Positions 1-9,959 are shown, counted from the stretch's first letter. The stretch is 64,000 nt of DNA from JABDMH01 sp965223165 (GCA_965223165.1 CBDCVQ010000019.1:806001-870000); one strand, 5' to 3'. Translations and numbers: made by a program. Notes: generated from the letters alone by a model not told the origin.

Positions 1-3000
1 GCCGGCAGTCCCGCCAATCCCCTGGTACTTTATGCCGGGACCGGCGAAGGATTTGGAGCTGCGCGTAACATTCTTGGAGATGGCCTCTGGAAGAGCATCG
101 ACGGCGGCGAATCATGGAGTCAGCTAAGCTCCACGGCCGGCCGAGATGCGATTGCCAATGTCTACCGGATCATAGTCAATCCGGATGACGAAAATGAATT
201 TTACTTTGCCGCCCTGAGCAATCAGAGACTCCCCGGGAGTCCGCCCAATTTTGTCTCCGATATCTTCTACAGCAACAATGGCGGAGCGACCATACGATCC
301 GTGTATGCTTCTACGGGCGCTGTTCAACAGATCATTGCAGACCCCACTGATTTTGGGACGATCTACGGTACAGTCTTTAGCGTAGGTGTGATCAAGTCGC
401 AGAATGCCGGCGCTAGTTGGCGATTCATTTATCAGAATGATGGCTTCGTGCGAATGGAACTGGCCATCTCCCCCACCCATACGGATCATCTGTATCTGAC
501 GGCTTCTGGTAACGGTAGTAGTTCCAACATTGTCGCATCCATAGACGGTGGGACCCATTGGAAGGAGGTAGAGCCCATCGACCAGGCCAACCGGTTTGGA
601 AACTGGATGAGCGGCCAGGGATGGTACAATAATACGGTGGCGGTGCACCCCTATGATAGTCACATCGTCTATGTGGGTGGAGCCGGCCCCATTCTCGAAT
701 TGACGGTGACCAACTTTGAATCCAGCAGCACTAGCTTCTTGGCTCGGATGAAACCGCTGACGGATGGCTATGGTGAATACTTCAACCGGTACCCGGATGC
801 CCGGACGAAGGGAGTGCATGTCGACCATCACAATCTGGTGTTTGTACCGAAGGACAGTACCACCAAAAACTTCTATATCATCAATGCCAATGACGGTGGC
901 GTGGCCTTCTCCAGGGACGCTGGAGAAACTTTTCTGCAGACAGGAGATAGCTACAATTCGGAATGTAGTGATCCTACTTGCAATCAGATCATCCAGTATG
1001 AGACTGCCTCGGGCTACAATACCGCGCAGTTTTATGGTGTGGACAAGATGAATGGCCAGGATCGCTACGTGGCGGGAACCCAGGACAACGGCAGCTGGGT
1101 TTCCGGTGTGAATCCCAATGAAGCATCGGATTGGAACGACGCTCCCAGCGGGGACGGCTTCGAAGCGCTGTGGCACTACCGGGATGTCAACCGCCTGATC
1201 GAGAGCTCGCAGTTCAACACTTTATTTCGCTCGGACGACGGTGGCAGCACCTGGACCAACATCAGTCCACCGGGGGATGGCCCCTTTTTGACCAGAGTCT
1301 CGGGGTCAAGACAAGATCCCGATCTCGTTTTTGCGGTGACATCGCAGGGGGTCGTACGCTCCTTCGACTTCGGAGACAGTTGGCAGATCATCCCGATGCC
1401 ATCCGGTTGGGCTTTTGTAGGACTCGCGACACCGGTACGGGTTTCCCTAGCTACGCCCAATGTCGTCTGGTCGGGAGGAGGTTTGGCCCAAGACAATGCC
1501 ATGGCCGTATCCACGGATGGGGGATCCACCTTTGCGACGATTTCGTCGTACGATCTGGCCTCCGTCGATGCCATTACTGACATAGCCACCCACCCGCTGG
1601 ATGACAGTACCGCCTATTTCCTCTTCTCCCAAGCCAACAGTCCGAAGATCATTCGGACCACTGACTTAGGAGCCACGCTAGAGGATCTGACCGGTTTCGT
1701 GGGCAACAATGAAGTCAGTAGCAATGGCTATCCCGACGTGGCCACCTATTGTCTGGTGGTTATGCCGTACGATACCGACATCTTGTGGGCGGGCACCGAG
1801 ATTGGTCTCTTTGAGAGTACCGACAACGGGCAAAGCTGGCATCTAGCTGACAACGGGCTGCCGGCCGCATCCATCTGGGACATGAAGATTGTCAACGATG
1901 AGGTAGTGCTGGCTACCCATGGTCGTGGCATCTGGACGGTCTCCCTTCCGGAACTGGAGGGATACGAACCCAAACCGGCGAACTTTCTGGCTCCTATGGT
2001 CTCGCTTGCGGGAGATGGTTTTGGAGGCAGGGTCGAGGGATCATACCAGCTCCGATCGGCTGCCGACTCCAGCCGCGTCGTGCTCGAGTACCACCTGGAC
2101 GGCCAGCCCATCCGCCAGGTCTTGCCCCTCGGGGAAAATGTAGAACCACGCTTCGGTGATTTTGCCATGAGGGCAAGCAACTTGGTCGGGGATCTTTTTG
2201 TGGACGTCCAGGTCACGCTTGAGACCTTTCAGGAGGGAGCTGTCCTCAGATCCACTGCCATCAGTAAGGTATACTCTGTCAGTGAGGACCTGGTATCGGG
2301 ATATTCCAATGATTTTGACGGAGAACGAAGCGATTTTGCCAGAAATGGATGGACCATCGAACGTCCGCAGGGCTTTGCTGACTTTTCACTTAACTCTCCG
2401 CACCCCTATAGCAATCTCTCCGAGTTTGTGGCCGTATTTCAACGGCCCATAGCCGTCTTTGCCAGTGGCTCGACGGTATCCTTTGATGAGATTGTTTTGG
2501 TCGAACCCGGTGAATCTGATATCGTGGGCAGCCAAGACTTTTTTGATTTCTGCGTCGTAGAAGGAACTACTGATCGAGGACGCACCTGGCAGACCCTGGA
2601 AGGCTATGACAGCAGGGATCAGCAAGTTTGGCTAGACGCCTATACGTCCGATCCCTTTACCGCGACTCCTGAGCTGTCGGTCAATCGCACCCTGGATCTC
2701 GCGGACTACTTTAATGTGGGTGACATCGTCTATCTAAGGTTTCGATTGGGCTCCGATCCCTTCGTAGAGGGCTGGGGCTGGGACATCGACAATTTTGTGG
2801 TTGGTGAAGGCGAAGACACAGATGTCAAGCTCATAGATGACCCCGCATTTAAAGCCAGGCTGCTCGGCAATCCCGTGCAGACTGAGTTGGTGCTGCAAGT
2901 AGAGGACCAAGGGCAGAAACCCCTGGCTTTCACCCTTGCCAATAGTCAAGGACAGATCTTGTGGCGCGAGCCATCACCCTCCCACGCTCCTATCCGGCAG

Positions 3001-3093
3001 CATCGCTGGGATGTATCGCACCTGAGCCCGGGCTTGTACCTTCTGACGATCCAAAGGGAAGGGCGGATCATCACCCTCAAATGGCTGAAGTAA
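1..3093 (+). CDS. BNR/sortilin-like repeat protein with type IX secretion tail, 5' truncated by window edge
   Basis: The frame is open from base 1, so the start lies outside the window; 1030 residues are visible. The N-terminal two thirds hold repeated BNR/Asp-box motifs typical of sortilin/VPS10-like beta-propellers (for example SIDGGESW, SDDGGSTW, STDGGSTF, STDNGQSW). A beta-sandwich-like region follows, and the last ~80 residues look like a type A T9SS sorting domain ending in SPGLYLLTIQREG...LKWLK. Family knowledge: such proteins are exported across the outer membrane by the Bacteroidota type IX system and are often annotated as glycosyl hydrolase or sialidase-like without proven activity. 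I see no catalytic signature that would justify an enzyme name. The next gene is 148 bp downstream on the same strand. Confidence 0.85.
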   Translation, partial: AGSPANPLVLYAGTGEGFGAARNILGDGLWKSIDGGESWSQLSSTAGRDAIANVYRIIVNPDDENEFYFAALSNQRLPGSPPNFVSDIFYSNNGGATIRSVYASTGAVQQIIADPTDFGTIYGTVFSVGVIKSQNAGASWRFIYQNDGFVRMELAISPTHTDHLYLTASGNGSSSNIVASIDGGTHWKEVEPIDQANRFGNWMSGQGWYNNTVAVHPYDSHIVYVGGAGPILELTVTNFESSSTSFLARMKPLTDGYGEYFNRYPDARTKGVHVDHHNLVFVPKDSTTKNFYIINANDGGVAFSRDAGETFLQTGDSYNSECSDPTCNQIIQYETASGYNTAQFYGVDKMNGQDRYVAGTQDNGSWVSGVNPNEASDWNDAPSGDGFEALWHYRDVNRLIESSQFNTLFRSDDGGSTWTNISPPGDGPFLTRVSGSRQDPDLVFAVTSQGVVRSFDFGDSWQIIPMPSGWAFVGLATPVRVSLATPNVVWSGGGLAQDNAMAVSTDGGSTFATISSYDLASVDAITDIATHPLDDSTAYFLFSQANSPKIIRTTDLGATLEDLTGFVGNNEVSSNGYPDVATYCLVVMPYDTDILWAGTEIGLFESTDNGQSWHLADNGLPAASIWDMKIVNDEVVLATHGRGIWTVSLPELEGYEPKPANFLAPMVSLAGDGFGGRVEGSYQLRSAADSSRVVLEYHLDGQPIRQVLPLGENVEPRFGDFAMRASNLVGDLFVDVQVTLETFQEGAVLRSTAISKVYSVSEDLVSGYSNDFDGERSDFARNGWTIERPQGFADFSLNSPHPYSNLSEFVAVFQRPIAVFASGSTVSFDEIVLVEPGESDIVGSQDFFDFCVVEGTTDRGRTWQTLEGYDSRDQQVWLDAYTSDPFTATPELSVNRTLDLADYFNVGDIVYLRFRLGSDPFVEGWGWDIDNFVVGEGEDTDVKLIDDPAFKARLLGNPVQTELVLQVEDQGQKPLAFTLANSQGQILWREPSPSHAPIRQHRWDVSHLSPGLYLLTIQREGRIITLKWLK

Positions 3094-3241
3094 AGTCACC
3101 ACTACCTGAAGGACCGTAGCTAATGCGGCAACGATGGATTCGTCATGACACTTACCTCGCCATAGTCGGACCGTGATGCATCCGACCCTTCGTTTTTAGT
3201 GATCAAAAGCTATCTTCATCGCTGTACCAGACAGTCTTTCT

Positions 3242-6200
3242 GTGCATCAGAGCTCCTACACGGATTTAGCCATTTCCCTCTCCCAGGCACGGGAGATGGT
3301 GTATGACCACTACGGACTGGAGGGGGAGGTCAGCAAGCTACCCGGCGATCAGGACTTTAATTTTCGCATGAAGGTGAGCGATAGCTCCAGCTATACGGTC
3401 AAGGTCACGCGACCGGGAACGGCCGAAAGCACCATGGACTGTCAGCTTAAGATCGTAGAGCACCTGGTCAGCAGCCATTTTCCCCTGAAGCTGCCGGAGG
3501 TGATACTGACGAAGGATGGTCTTCCCATGGTCAAACTACCGGATCAGCGCTACCTCAAGGTGCAGCAGTGGGTGCCGGGGAGGGTCCTGGCAGAGGTCAA
3601 CCCCCGTACGACCCACCTGTTGCATCAGTGGGGACAGACTTGCGGTTTGCTCAGCAAGCACCTGGCCGGCTTCGATCATCCCGAGGCACACCGATTTTTC
3701 AAATGGGATCCCAGTCGTACGCTGGCATCACGCGAATATGCTCCTCATCTGGCAAAGGATATCAGGGAGACCTGCGACTATTTCTGGACCCTTTTTGAAG
3801 AAAAAACACTACCCCAACTGGCCGATCTGCGCACTGGTGTCAACTACAACGATGCGCATGAACTAAACCTTTTGGTTAATGCAAACCCAGCCCATCCGGA
3901 GATCACGGGTGTCATAGATTTTGGGGATGCCGTCTATACACATACCATCAATGAGCTGGCCATCGGTTGTGCCTATGCCAGCATGGGGTTTCCCGACCCG
4001 CTGGAGGCAGCGGTCCATCTGGTACGAGGATATCACAACATCTTCAAAGTGCGGGAGGCAGAGCTACAAGTACTGTACTCCCTCATCGCGGCTCGGTTAC
4101 TCGTGACGGTGACGAATGCAGCGTGGAACCGTCAACACGAACCCGAAAATGCGTATCAGCAAATAAGTGAACAGCCCGCCCAGGATCTATTGAAGCGCTG
4201 GAGGCAGATTCCCCCGGCACTGGCACACATGCGATTTCGAGAGGCCTGTGGGCTAGAGCCCTGTCCCACCAGGGATGTATTTGCAGCATGGTGGGACGAC
4301 GCCCGGGAGCAGTTGTCTCCCCCCATCGAGCCTCAGCAAAAGCAATGGGTACCGATAGATCTGGCGGTGGACAGTGCGGATCTCGGCGGCAATCACCACT
4401 TTGATGACGTCGTCTCCTTTGAGCAAACTATCCGAGGATTAGTCGGAGATCCACAGGAGCATGTGGGTGTGGGAGGATATGCGGAGACTCGGCCGTTCTA
4501 CAGCACCGACAGTTATCGGGTGGAAGGTAATCAGGGAGCGCAATGGCGAACGGTACACTTGGGGTTGGACCTTTGGGCACCATCGGGTACCGACGTCCTG
4601 GCGATATGCGATGGCAAGGTGCATAGCTTTCAGGACAACCTGGGTGACTGCAACTATGGGCCCACGATCATCCTTCAACACGACGTCTCCCCCCAGCTGA
4701 CCTTTTATACCTTGTATGGGCACCTCAGTCGGGACTCCCTTGTCTCACTGACAGTTGGACAAGCGGTCGCTCAGGGAGAACGGATCGCAGCAATCGGGGC
4801 TCCTCCCGAAAACGGCAACTGGCCCCCGCACTTACATTTTCAAGTCATCCTGGACCTGCTCGACTGGAGCGGAGATTTCCCAGGGGTGGCCTTTCCCGGT
4901 GAGGCCCAGACTTGGCTGAGTGTATGCCCGGATCCCACAGGCCTCTATCCCGTGACCTTTGCCGCGCGTCCCGCACTCCCGGACCGGGACCTCTTGACCT
5001 TTAGGAAGACGCACCTTGGTCGAGGCCTAAGTGTCTCCTACGAGCGTCCGCTTCACATCGTCCGAGGATACAAACAATACCTGTATGACACCTCAGCCAG
5101 GAGATACCTGGACACCGTCAACAACGTGCCTCACGTGGGTCATCAGCACCCTCGGGTAGTCAACGCGGCCACACGCCAAATGGGCCTGCTAAATACCAAC
5201 ACTCGTTATCTCCACCGCCACATCAAAGAATTTGCGGAGGCATTGCTCCAGAAATTCCCCGAACCCCTGTCCGTGGTTCATTTCGTCAATTCCGGCAGCG
5301 AGGCGAATGAGTTGGCGATGCGGATGGTGCAGGCATATACGGGACAGCGAGATATGATCGCCGTAGAGGCCAGTTATCATGGCAACACCGGAGGTTGCAT
5401 CGATATCAGCAGCTACAAATTTGACGGCAAGGGCGGTCAAGGTGCACCCGATACCACCCAGGTCGTACCGATGCCCGACACCTATCGGGGCTTGTATCGA
5501 GGGGATCCACTCGCCGGTAAGAAATATGCGGATCACGTAAGAGAGGCCGTTCAGGAGATCCAACAGAGGGGTCGGAAGGTGGGTGGCTTTATCTGTGAGA
5601 GTATCTTGAGTTGTGGCGGCCAGATCGTCTTGCCAGAACACTATCTCGCCGAGGCCTACCGACAGGTGCGCGCAGCCGGAGGTGTTTGCATCGCTGACGA
5701 GGTCCAGGTGGGTTTTGGTCGAGTGGGCGAAGCATTTTGGGGCTTCCAATTGCAGGGTGTCATACCAGACATCGTGACCCTGGGCAAGCCGATCGGCAAT
5801 GGACATCCGCTGGGGGCGGTCATCACCACCCAAGCGATCGCCGACGCCTTTGCCAACGGCATGGAGTATTTCAACACTTTCGGCGGGAATCCCGTCTCCT
5901 GTGCCATCGGTCAAGAGGTCCTCAAAATCATCGAGGACGAACAACTCCAGGCACACGCCTTGGAGGTGGGCACCTATCTGAGGCAACAGCTCACAACCCT
6001 CCAGCAGAAATATCCCATCATTGGCGATGTCCGAGGCAAGGGTCTATTTCTCGGATTTGAACTTGTCCAGGATCACGCTGATCTAGTGCCTGCGCCGGAG
6101 CAAGCCAACTATCTCATCAATCGCATGCGCGAGCGCGCCATCCTAATGAGCACCGACGGTCCCGCTGAAAACGTCATCAAGATCAAGCCTCCGATGTGTT

Positions 6201-6283
6201 TTACCAAAGAGAATGCAGATTTTCTGATTTCCAATTTGGACCTGGTACTTGGAGAGGAATTGGCAACGAGCAGTGTCCAATGA
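3242..6283 (+). CDS. Triple fusion: APH-type kinase, M23 peptidase, class III PLP aminotransferase/phospho-lyase
   Basis: This is a 1013-residue protein with a GTG start; no better ATG precedes the conserved part. Residues ~20-330 are an aminoglycoside phosphotransferase/choline-kinase fold, with the catalytic loop NYNDAHELNLL and the metal-binding VIDFGD. Residues ~400-560 are an M23 (LytM) metallopeptidase with HLGLD, YGHLS and HLHFQV, so all zinc ligands appear intact. Residues ~580-1005 are a class III aminotransferase fold with the PLP lysine in TLGKPIGNG. Known family parallel: eukaryotic hydroxylysine kinase and the AGXT2L phospho-lyases act in sequence, phosphorylating an amino alcohol and then eliminating phosphate. 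By inference the fusion does the same to hydroxylysine or an ethanolamine-like compound. The role of the peptidase in the middle is unknown. No signal peptide is visible. Confidence 0.88.
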   Translation: MHQSSYTDLAISLSQAREMVYDHYGLEGEVSKLPGDQDFNFRMKVSDSSSYTVKVTRPGTAESTMDCQLKIVEHLVSSHFPLKLPEVILTKDGLPMVKLPDQRYLKVQQWVPGRVLAEVNPRTTHLLHQWGQTCGLLSKHLAGFDHPEAHRFFKWDPSRTLASREYAPHLAKDIRETCDYFWTLFEEKTLPQLADLRTGVNYNDAHELNLLVNANPAHPEITGVIDFGDAVYTHTINELAIGCAYASMGFPDPLEAAVHLVRGYHNIFKVREAELQVLYSLIAARLLVTVTNAAWNRQHEPENAYQQISEQPAQDLLKRWRQIPPALAHMRFREACGLEPCPTRDVFAAWWDDAREQLSPPIEPQQKQWVPIDLAVDSADLGGNHHFDDVVSFEQTIRGLVGDPQEHVGVGGYAETRPFYSTDSYRVEGNQGAQWRTVHLGLDLWAPSGTDVLAICDGKVHSFQDNLGDCNYGPTIILQHDVSPQLTFYTLYGHLSRDSLVSLTVGQAVAQGERIAAIGAPPENGNWPPHLHFQVILDLLDWSGDFPGVAFPGEAQTWLSVCPDPTGLYPVTFAARPALPDRDLLTFRKTHLGRGLSVSYERPLHIVRGYKQYLYDTSARRYLDTVNNVPHVGHQHPRVVNAATRQMGLLNTNTRYLHRHIKEFAEALLQKFPEPLSVVHFVNSGSEANELAMRMVQAYTGQRDMIAVEASYHGNTGGCIDISSYKFDGKGGQGAPDTTQVVPMPDTYRGLYRGDPLAGKKYADHVREAVQEIQQRGRKVGGFICESILSCGGQIVLPEHYLAEAYRQVRAAGGVCIADEVQVGFGRVGEAFWGFQLQGVIPDIVTLGKPIGNGHPLGAVITTQAIADAFANGMEYFNTFGGNPVSCAIGQEVLKIIEDEQLQAHALEVGTYLRQQLTTLQQKYPIIGDVRGKGLFLGFELVQDHADLVPAPEQANYLINRMRERAILMSTDGPAENVIKIKPPMCFTKENADFLISNLDLVLGEELATSSVQ

Positions 6284-6757
6284 GCAATGGACAGAGGGCA
6301 GTGGCCCAAACACCCCAAATCAAATGACTTCGTGACTTAGTGACTTCTATGTTGAAAAACAAGCACAGGGACCGGAAATTAAGCGATTTTATGGCTTTTC
6401 TCTCGTAGATGCTGTTTAGGGGGCAATAGGAGTTTTTGTCAAGGCCGGAGCGAAGCGGAGTTCATATAGCCTTGACTAACACGAGTAGCGCCCCTAGCTT
6501 TGCTTGGGAGTGAAAAACTACTGCTCTTACCTTTTATTTTGATACCTCTCAGTCACCTCTTCAATCAATCTTCTATCAGCGGTCCACAATCTAATGTGGC
6601 TGCAATGCGATCTTCATATCAAAAAGATTGGGGGACGTAACCTTCGTGGAGCGGTCTTTCCATCTGATCACAGATAGGATGCTGCAGTCACAAACTTCCG
6701 TTTGTTCCCCTTCTCATTTTCCAAGGTTTCTGATGTTATTCTTCCATGGATGATACC
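6284..6757. other. Non-coding stretch flanking IS110 gene 3' end; possible structured RNA region
   Basis: No convincing gene is present. 6324-6346 holds short repeats of the form ACTTCGTG-ACTTAGTG-ACTTC, related to sequence at about 9990-10050 beyond the other side of the IS110 gene. Around 6440-6475 an inverted repeat CAAGGC...GCCTTG encloses GGAGCGAAGCGGAG, so a stable stem is possible. If this end belongs to the IS110 element it could hold its guide (bridge) RNA, but the element boundary cannot be fixed from one copy. Confidence 0.35.
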
Positions 6758-7132
6758 TTACACTACAATACCTATTTCGTAACCGTGCCCATTGATTAAG
6801 ATCGAGCGTACCCTACTGAGAAGCTTTCGCGCTATTCGTATGATTGCTTTATTCTTGGCCATAGCCTTTGTCAACTCGTTGAACTTCAGCAACAGAGCTG
6901 GATCCCTTCTGATCGCTTGCCATGAGGCTTCTATTAACATAATCTTCAATTCTCGTCTTCCTCGTTTTAGCAGTTTACCTGTTCGAATCTTGTCCCCCGA
7001 ATTGTGCATACTGGGTACTAAGCCTATATAATTATTTAACTGGTCCAATCTTCGGAACCTTCTCACATCACCCAACTGAACCAAGATGTGCATTGCTGTC
7101 ACTGGACCGATTCCAGGCACGGTCAACAGTAG
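6758..7132 (-). pseudogene. IS110-family recombinase, C-terminal fragment
   Basis: The fragment encodes the second domain of IS110/IS116/IS902 recombinases: LLLTVPGIGPVTA, a helix-hairpin-helix-like part, followed by YIGLVPSMHNSGDK, which carries the serine region of the Tnp domain. Downstream of it lies a basic segment GKLLKRGRRELKIM. The natural stop is at 6758. The fragment begins where the IS1634-type element enters. A TTG at 7126 could start translation, but this is almost certainly a relic of the interrupted gene. The matching N-terminal half is at 9209-9910. Confidence 0.88.
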
Positions 7133-7137
7133 TTTAA

Positions 7138-9203
7138 CCCGACTTGGCTAAGCTCACACGTAAGTTTCAGAAAACCAATGAGATAGGAAATCAGTGGTAC
7201 ACTACATATTTTTTCAGAGCAGTCTGAGTGTTGTTGGTGCCGGTGGCATTATAGATTTGGCGGACTTCGTTGATGGGGGTAGAGGGTTTACGTAGGTGAA
7301 TGACTTTTTTGTCAGTAGGCAGTTCAACAGTTTGAATGGTTTGGGTATTCATTATCCTAACGATATTGTTCCAGTCGTAGTTGAGATTAGCATTTTTGAG
7401 CATATACCTGATGGTATTGACTAACTGGTAGGCAAGAATGGTAAGATAAATATGAGCTTCAATTCTTTGGTCTTTTTGATGGTACACCGGCCTGATGTTT
7501 AGATCTGACTTTAGGCAGCGAAAGGTAGCTTCCACTTCTCTGATGGTATTATATATATCCCACAATTTAGATTCAGAAGGATTGTCATAATTCGTTCTGA
7601 TAAAGTAGACGCCATTGGTTTTATCGTCCTTAGTTTGATCTGATTTTTCAGACCAGGTGATTTGGGTAGCGACTCCATTTTCTTGGGCAACTTTGATGAC
7701 ATATCTAGAGGAAATACGGTTGTGTTTCTGTTTCGCCCTTCCAATACGCTCCCATACCTTGTTGATGGATTTAGTGCCCCCTTTGGTAAAAATAGCTTTC
7801 TGGATAACACTCAGATCTTGTTCATACCGTTGCTTGAGTTTGGTGTGCATGGATTGCTCCTTTTTCCTTTTGGCCTCACTTTGCACGTACATCCAGGTAT
7901 CCGGATAACCCTGGGGCTGAAAGATGGCTAGTTCCACTTGATTCTTTTGTCTATCGGTAAGTCGAATTATTTTCGAGCTAGACTCCTCCACAGGGTGATC
8001 TTTTAGTCGCTTTCGAGAGACGCAAACGTATTTATACCCTTTTTCCCTCACCATAGTTAGGTTGTCTTCAGTAGCAATACCGGCATCTATCACAATTGTT
8101 TGATCCGGCCTGGAAGGAGAATATTTCTTTAGATCTTCAATCATATCAGACAAAGTACCAGTGTCTGGTGTGTTGCCTTCGTATATTCTGGAGTGTCTGA
8201 TAAAGCCCTGCGCATTAATAACGCCGGTAAAAACAACCAATGGACAGTCATTTCTTTTCTCCTTACTCTTGCCATACTTGGCAATCTTACTATGATCTTT
8301 ACGTGATTCAAAGTAAGTATTGCTGATATCAAAAATAACCAGCTTATCATTGAGGTCAAACATATCAGTAATGCGATGGTATAAAAACTGGTCTATGGAT
8401 TCCCTATGCTTGTAAAGCAGGTCAGATATGGCATACAGTTGTTTATGTGTAATTATTTGATGGTGACCGAAGCAAGCAGCCAGCTCACTATTCATCTGGA
8501 GGATTTGTGCGGTCTTATGCTCCGAAGAACAGAAAATCGCTCGGGCCGCAATGCTGATCAAAGCTTTGCGAATTTCACTTTGGGTCATGCCAACCGACCG
8601 CATGCATTGTTCTAATTGTAGCTTGTCAAGTACTTGCTTGCAAAGGTGCTCCACTCCAAAGGTCTTCACATCACCAACTTCCAACCCTTTGAGGTCAACG
8701 TTGTGAAACTCTGCTTTGGCAGGGGCAGGGGGGATCGATGTAGGGGGATGCTCAGCCTGCTGATATTTAATACAATACTTCTCATAGTAAAAAAGTGCCA
8801 GGTCAAGCAAAGGCTTTGCCGGACTCTCAGGAAATAATTCCGGATGGCCAAATATCTTGGACTTCAAAATGTTGAGGACAACATTTCTGTTCTGTTTATC
8901 TCTAAGCAAGGGATCAGATCCCAGATATAGAATAGCCCTTTGCTTTACTTTGCCATCTACCCTGGCCGCCTGGGCTAGAGTATACTGGAAAAAGATCTTA
9001 CTGTCTTTGCTACGTTGCTTTTTGACCTCCCTAATAAACATGTGAGTAAAGGTACGGAGCCATGCGCACATATACAAGTACCGTACCTCACTACAAATGA
9101 GATCCCAACAAACCAAACACTGATAATCAACCCGTTAAATTGTCCGAAAGGCTGAAAAAAGATCAATTTTGTCGATTTCTACCCCTGCGCCAGCCAAGTC
9201 GGG
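7138..9203 (-). mobile_element. IS1634-type (IS4 superfamily) insertion sequence with TTAA target duplication
   Basis: The ends are perfect inverted repeats, CCCGACTTGGCT at 7138-7149 and its complement AGCCAAGTCGGG at 9192-9203. Each is bordered by TTAA (7134-7137 and 9204-9207), which I read as a 4-bp target duplication. Deleting one TTAA plus the element restores the IS110 frame exactly (codons AAT TTT AAA CTA CTG), which confirms the boundary. Length is 2066 bp. One transposase gene fills it. Confidence 0.9.
7191..9041 (-). CDS. IS1634-family transposase
   Basis: About 616 residues from the ATG at 9041 (MFIREVKKQRSK). An in-frame start at 9116 would add 25 residues of poor quality. The N-terminal part HPELFPESPAKPLLDLALFYYEKY is typical of the family (quoted here only as HPELFPES and LALFYYEKY anchors). 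The DDE catalytic residues are visible as FDISNTYFE, VIDAGIATEDN and the YREK-like IREVEATFRCLKSDL. The frame is uninterrupted and both element ends are intact, so the transposase may still be active. It lies antisense to the left part of the window, in the same orientation as the IS110 gene it interrupts. Confidence 0.92.
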   Translation of the reverse strand: MFIREVKKQRSKDSKIFFQYTLAQAARVDGKVKQRAILYLGSDPLLRDKQNRNVVLNILKSKIFGHPELFPESPAKPLLDLALFYYEKYCIKYQQAEHPPTSIPPAPAKAEFHNVDLKGLEVGDVKTFGVEHLCKQVLDKLQLEQCMRSVGMTQSEIRKALISIAARAIFCSSEHKTAQILQMNSELAACFGHHQIITHKQLYAISDLLYKHRESIDQFLYHRITDMFDLNDKLVIFDISNTYFESRKDHSKIAKYGKSKEKRNDCPLVVFTGVINAQGFIRHSRIYEGNTPDTGTLSDMIEDLKKYSPSRPDQTIVIDAGIATEDNLTMVREKGYKYVCVSRKRLKDHPVEESSSKIIRLTDRQKNQVELAIFQPQGYPDTWMYVQSEAKRKKEQSMHTKLKQRYEQDLSVIQKAIFTKGGTKSINKVWERIGRAKQKHNRISSRYVIKVAQENGVATQITWSEKSDQTKDDKTNGVYFIRTNYDNPSESKLWDIYNTIREVEATFRCLKSDLNIRPVYHQKDQRIEAHIYLTILAYQLVNTIRYMLKNANLNYDWNNIVRIMNTQTIQTVELPTDKKVIHLRKPSTPINEVRQIYNATGTNNTQTALKKYVVYH

Positions 9204-9208
9204 TTAAA

Positions 9209-9910
9209 ATTCTTTTGATATCTGGGTTGCTGGGATAGTTCTCGGAGCTGTCTGTTCAGCTTCAGCAACTCCATCCTTTGTACTTCCCCTAATGACAGAT
9301 AGTTATCCAGGGTCTGTCGCAAACTCGGCTGATCTATGCTCAACTCCTTCAACCATCGGGTGTAAGCCTTGGACCAGTGCCGTGACCTGTTGCCCGTCAA
9401 ATTATCTGGAAGCTGTATACCAAATTGCATCAGTAGAGACTTTATCCTGTGCTTTGTCCGCGCAACCTCTCGGGATATCCTAAATCGCTGACGTACTAAG
9501 GCCCGGTCTGCCTCTAGCTGCCGATCAGGTACGTCCACATAGCTCATTTCTCTACTCCTTAACATCCTGGCCAACTTCCGGCTATCGCTCCTATCTGTCT
9601 TTTGACCCTTCTCCTTCTGTGTGGTAGGTACATCTGCTGCGTGCACCACTTCACATGACACACCCAGATCTCTAAGTCGTCTACAGGCTCCAAAGCCGCT
9701 GAAACCCGCTTCATACACTGCCTTATAATCGCCTCCAGGAAAATGCCGCTTCAGATATGAGGCCAATAACTCCGAATCTGGATTCTGACTATAACTCCTG
9801 TGTTCTAGACTCTCGGTCAGTATGGTGACCTTCCAGCTCTTCTTGTGACAATCAATCCCTACATAGATCTTTTGTCCCTCAAATGAATTCTCGCTAACTT
9901 TCTTTCGCAT
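9209..9910 (-). pseudogene. IS110-family recombinase, N-terminal fragment
   Basis: This carries the RuvC-like DEDD domain of IS110 recombinases: YVGIDCHKKSW, the acidic YEAGFSGFG, and KTDRSDSRKLARML. I chose the ATG at 9910 (MRKKVSENS); a TTG at 9931 is in frame but adds nothing conserved. The native sequence runs to the asparagine codon at 9209-9211, after which translation enters the inserted element and stops at 9179. The remaining third of the protein is at 6758-7132. Confidence 0.9.
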
Positions 9911-9959
9911 AAGTTGAAACTTTACGGTCAATTAATCTTTTGTCAATTCTTAATTTACC

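Larger units (their letters stand above)
6758..9910 (-). mobile_element. IS110-family insertion sequence (coding part), split by an IS1634-type element
   Basis: The two halves of one IS110-type recombinase lie at 9209-9910 (N-terminal) and 6758-7132 (C-terminal), separated by another insertion sequence. Removing 7138-9203 plus one TTAA joins the halves in frame to give about 367 residues, the normal size of the family. IS110 elements have no clear inverted repeats, so the outer ends are not defined here. The coordinates give only the coding extent. Confidence 0.85.

Noticed and set aside
124..1176. 350-codon open frame on the minus strand opposite the BNR protein
   Set aside because: It is antisense to a well supported BNR-repeat frame, has no recognisable domain and its composition looks like a codon shadow of the plus-strand gene.
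5189..5986. 265-codon minus-strand frame inside the triple-fusion gene
   Set aside because: It lies antisense to the PLP-binding domain, which has complete motifs; no domain or start context supports it.
6960..6985. GTTCGAATC-like string resembling a tRNA T-loop
   Set aside because: No acceptor or anticodon stem pairs with it, and it lies in the IS110 coding sequence.
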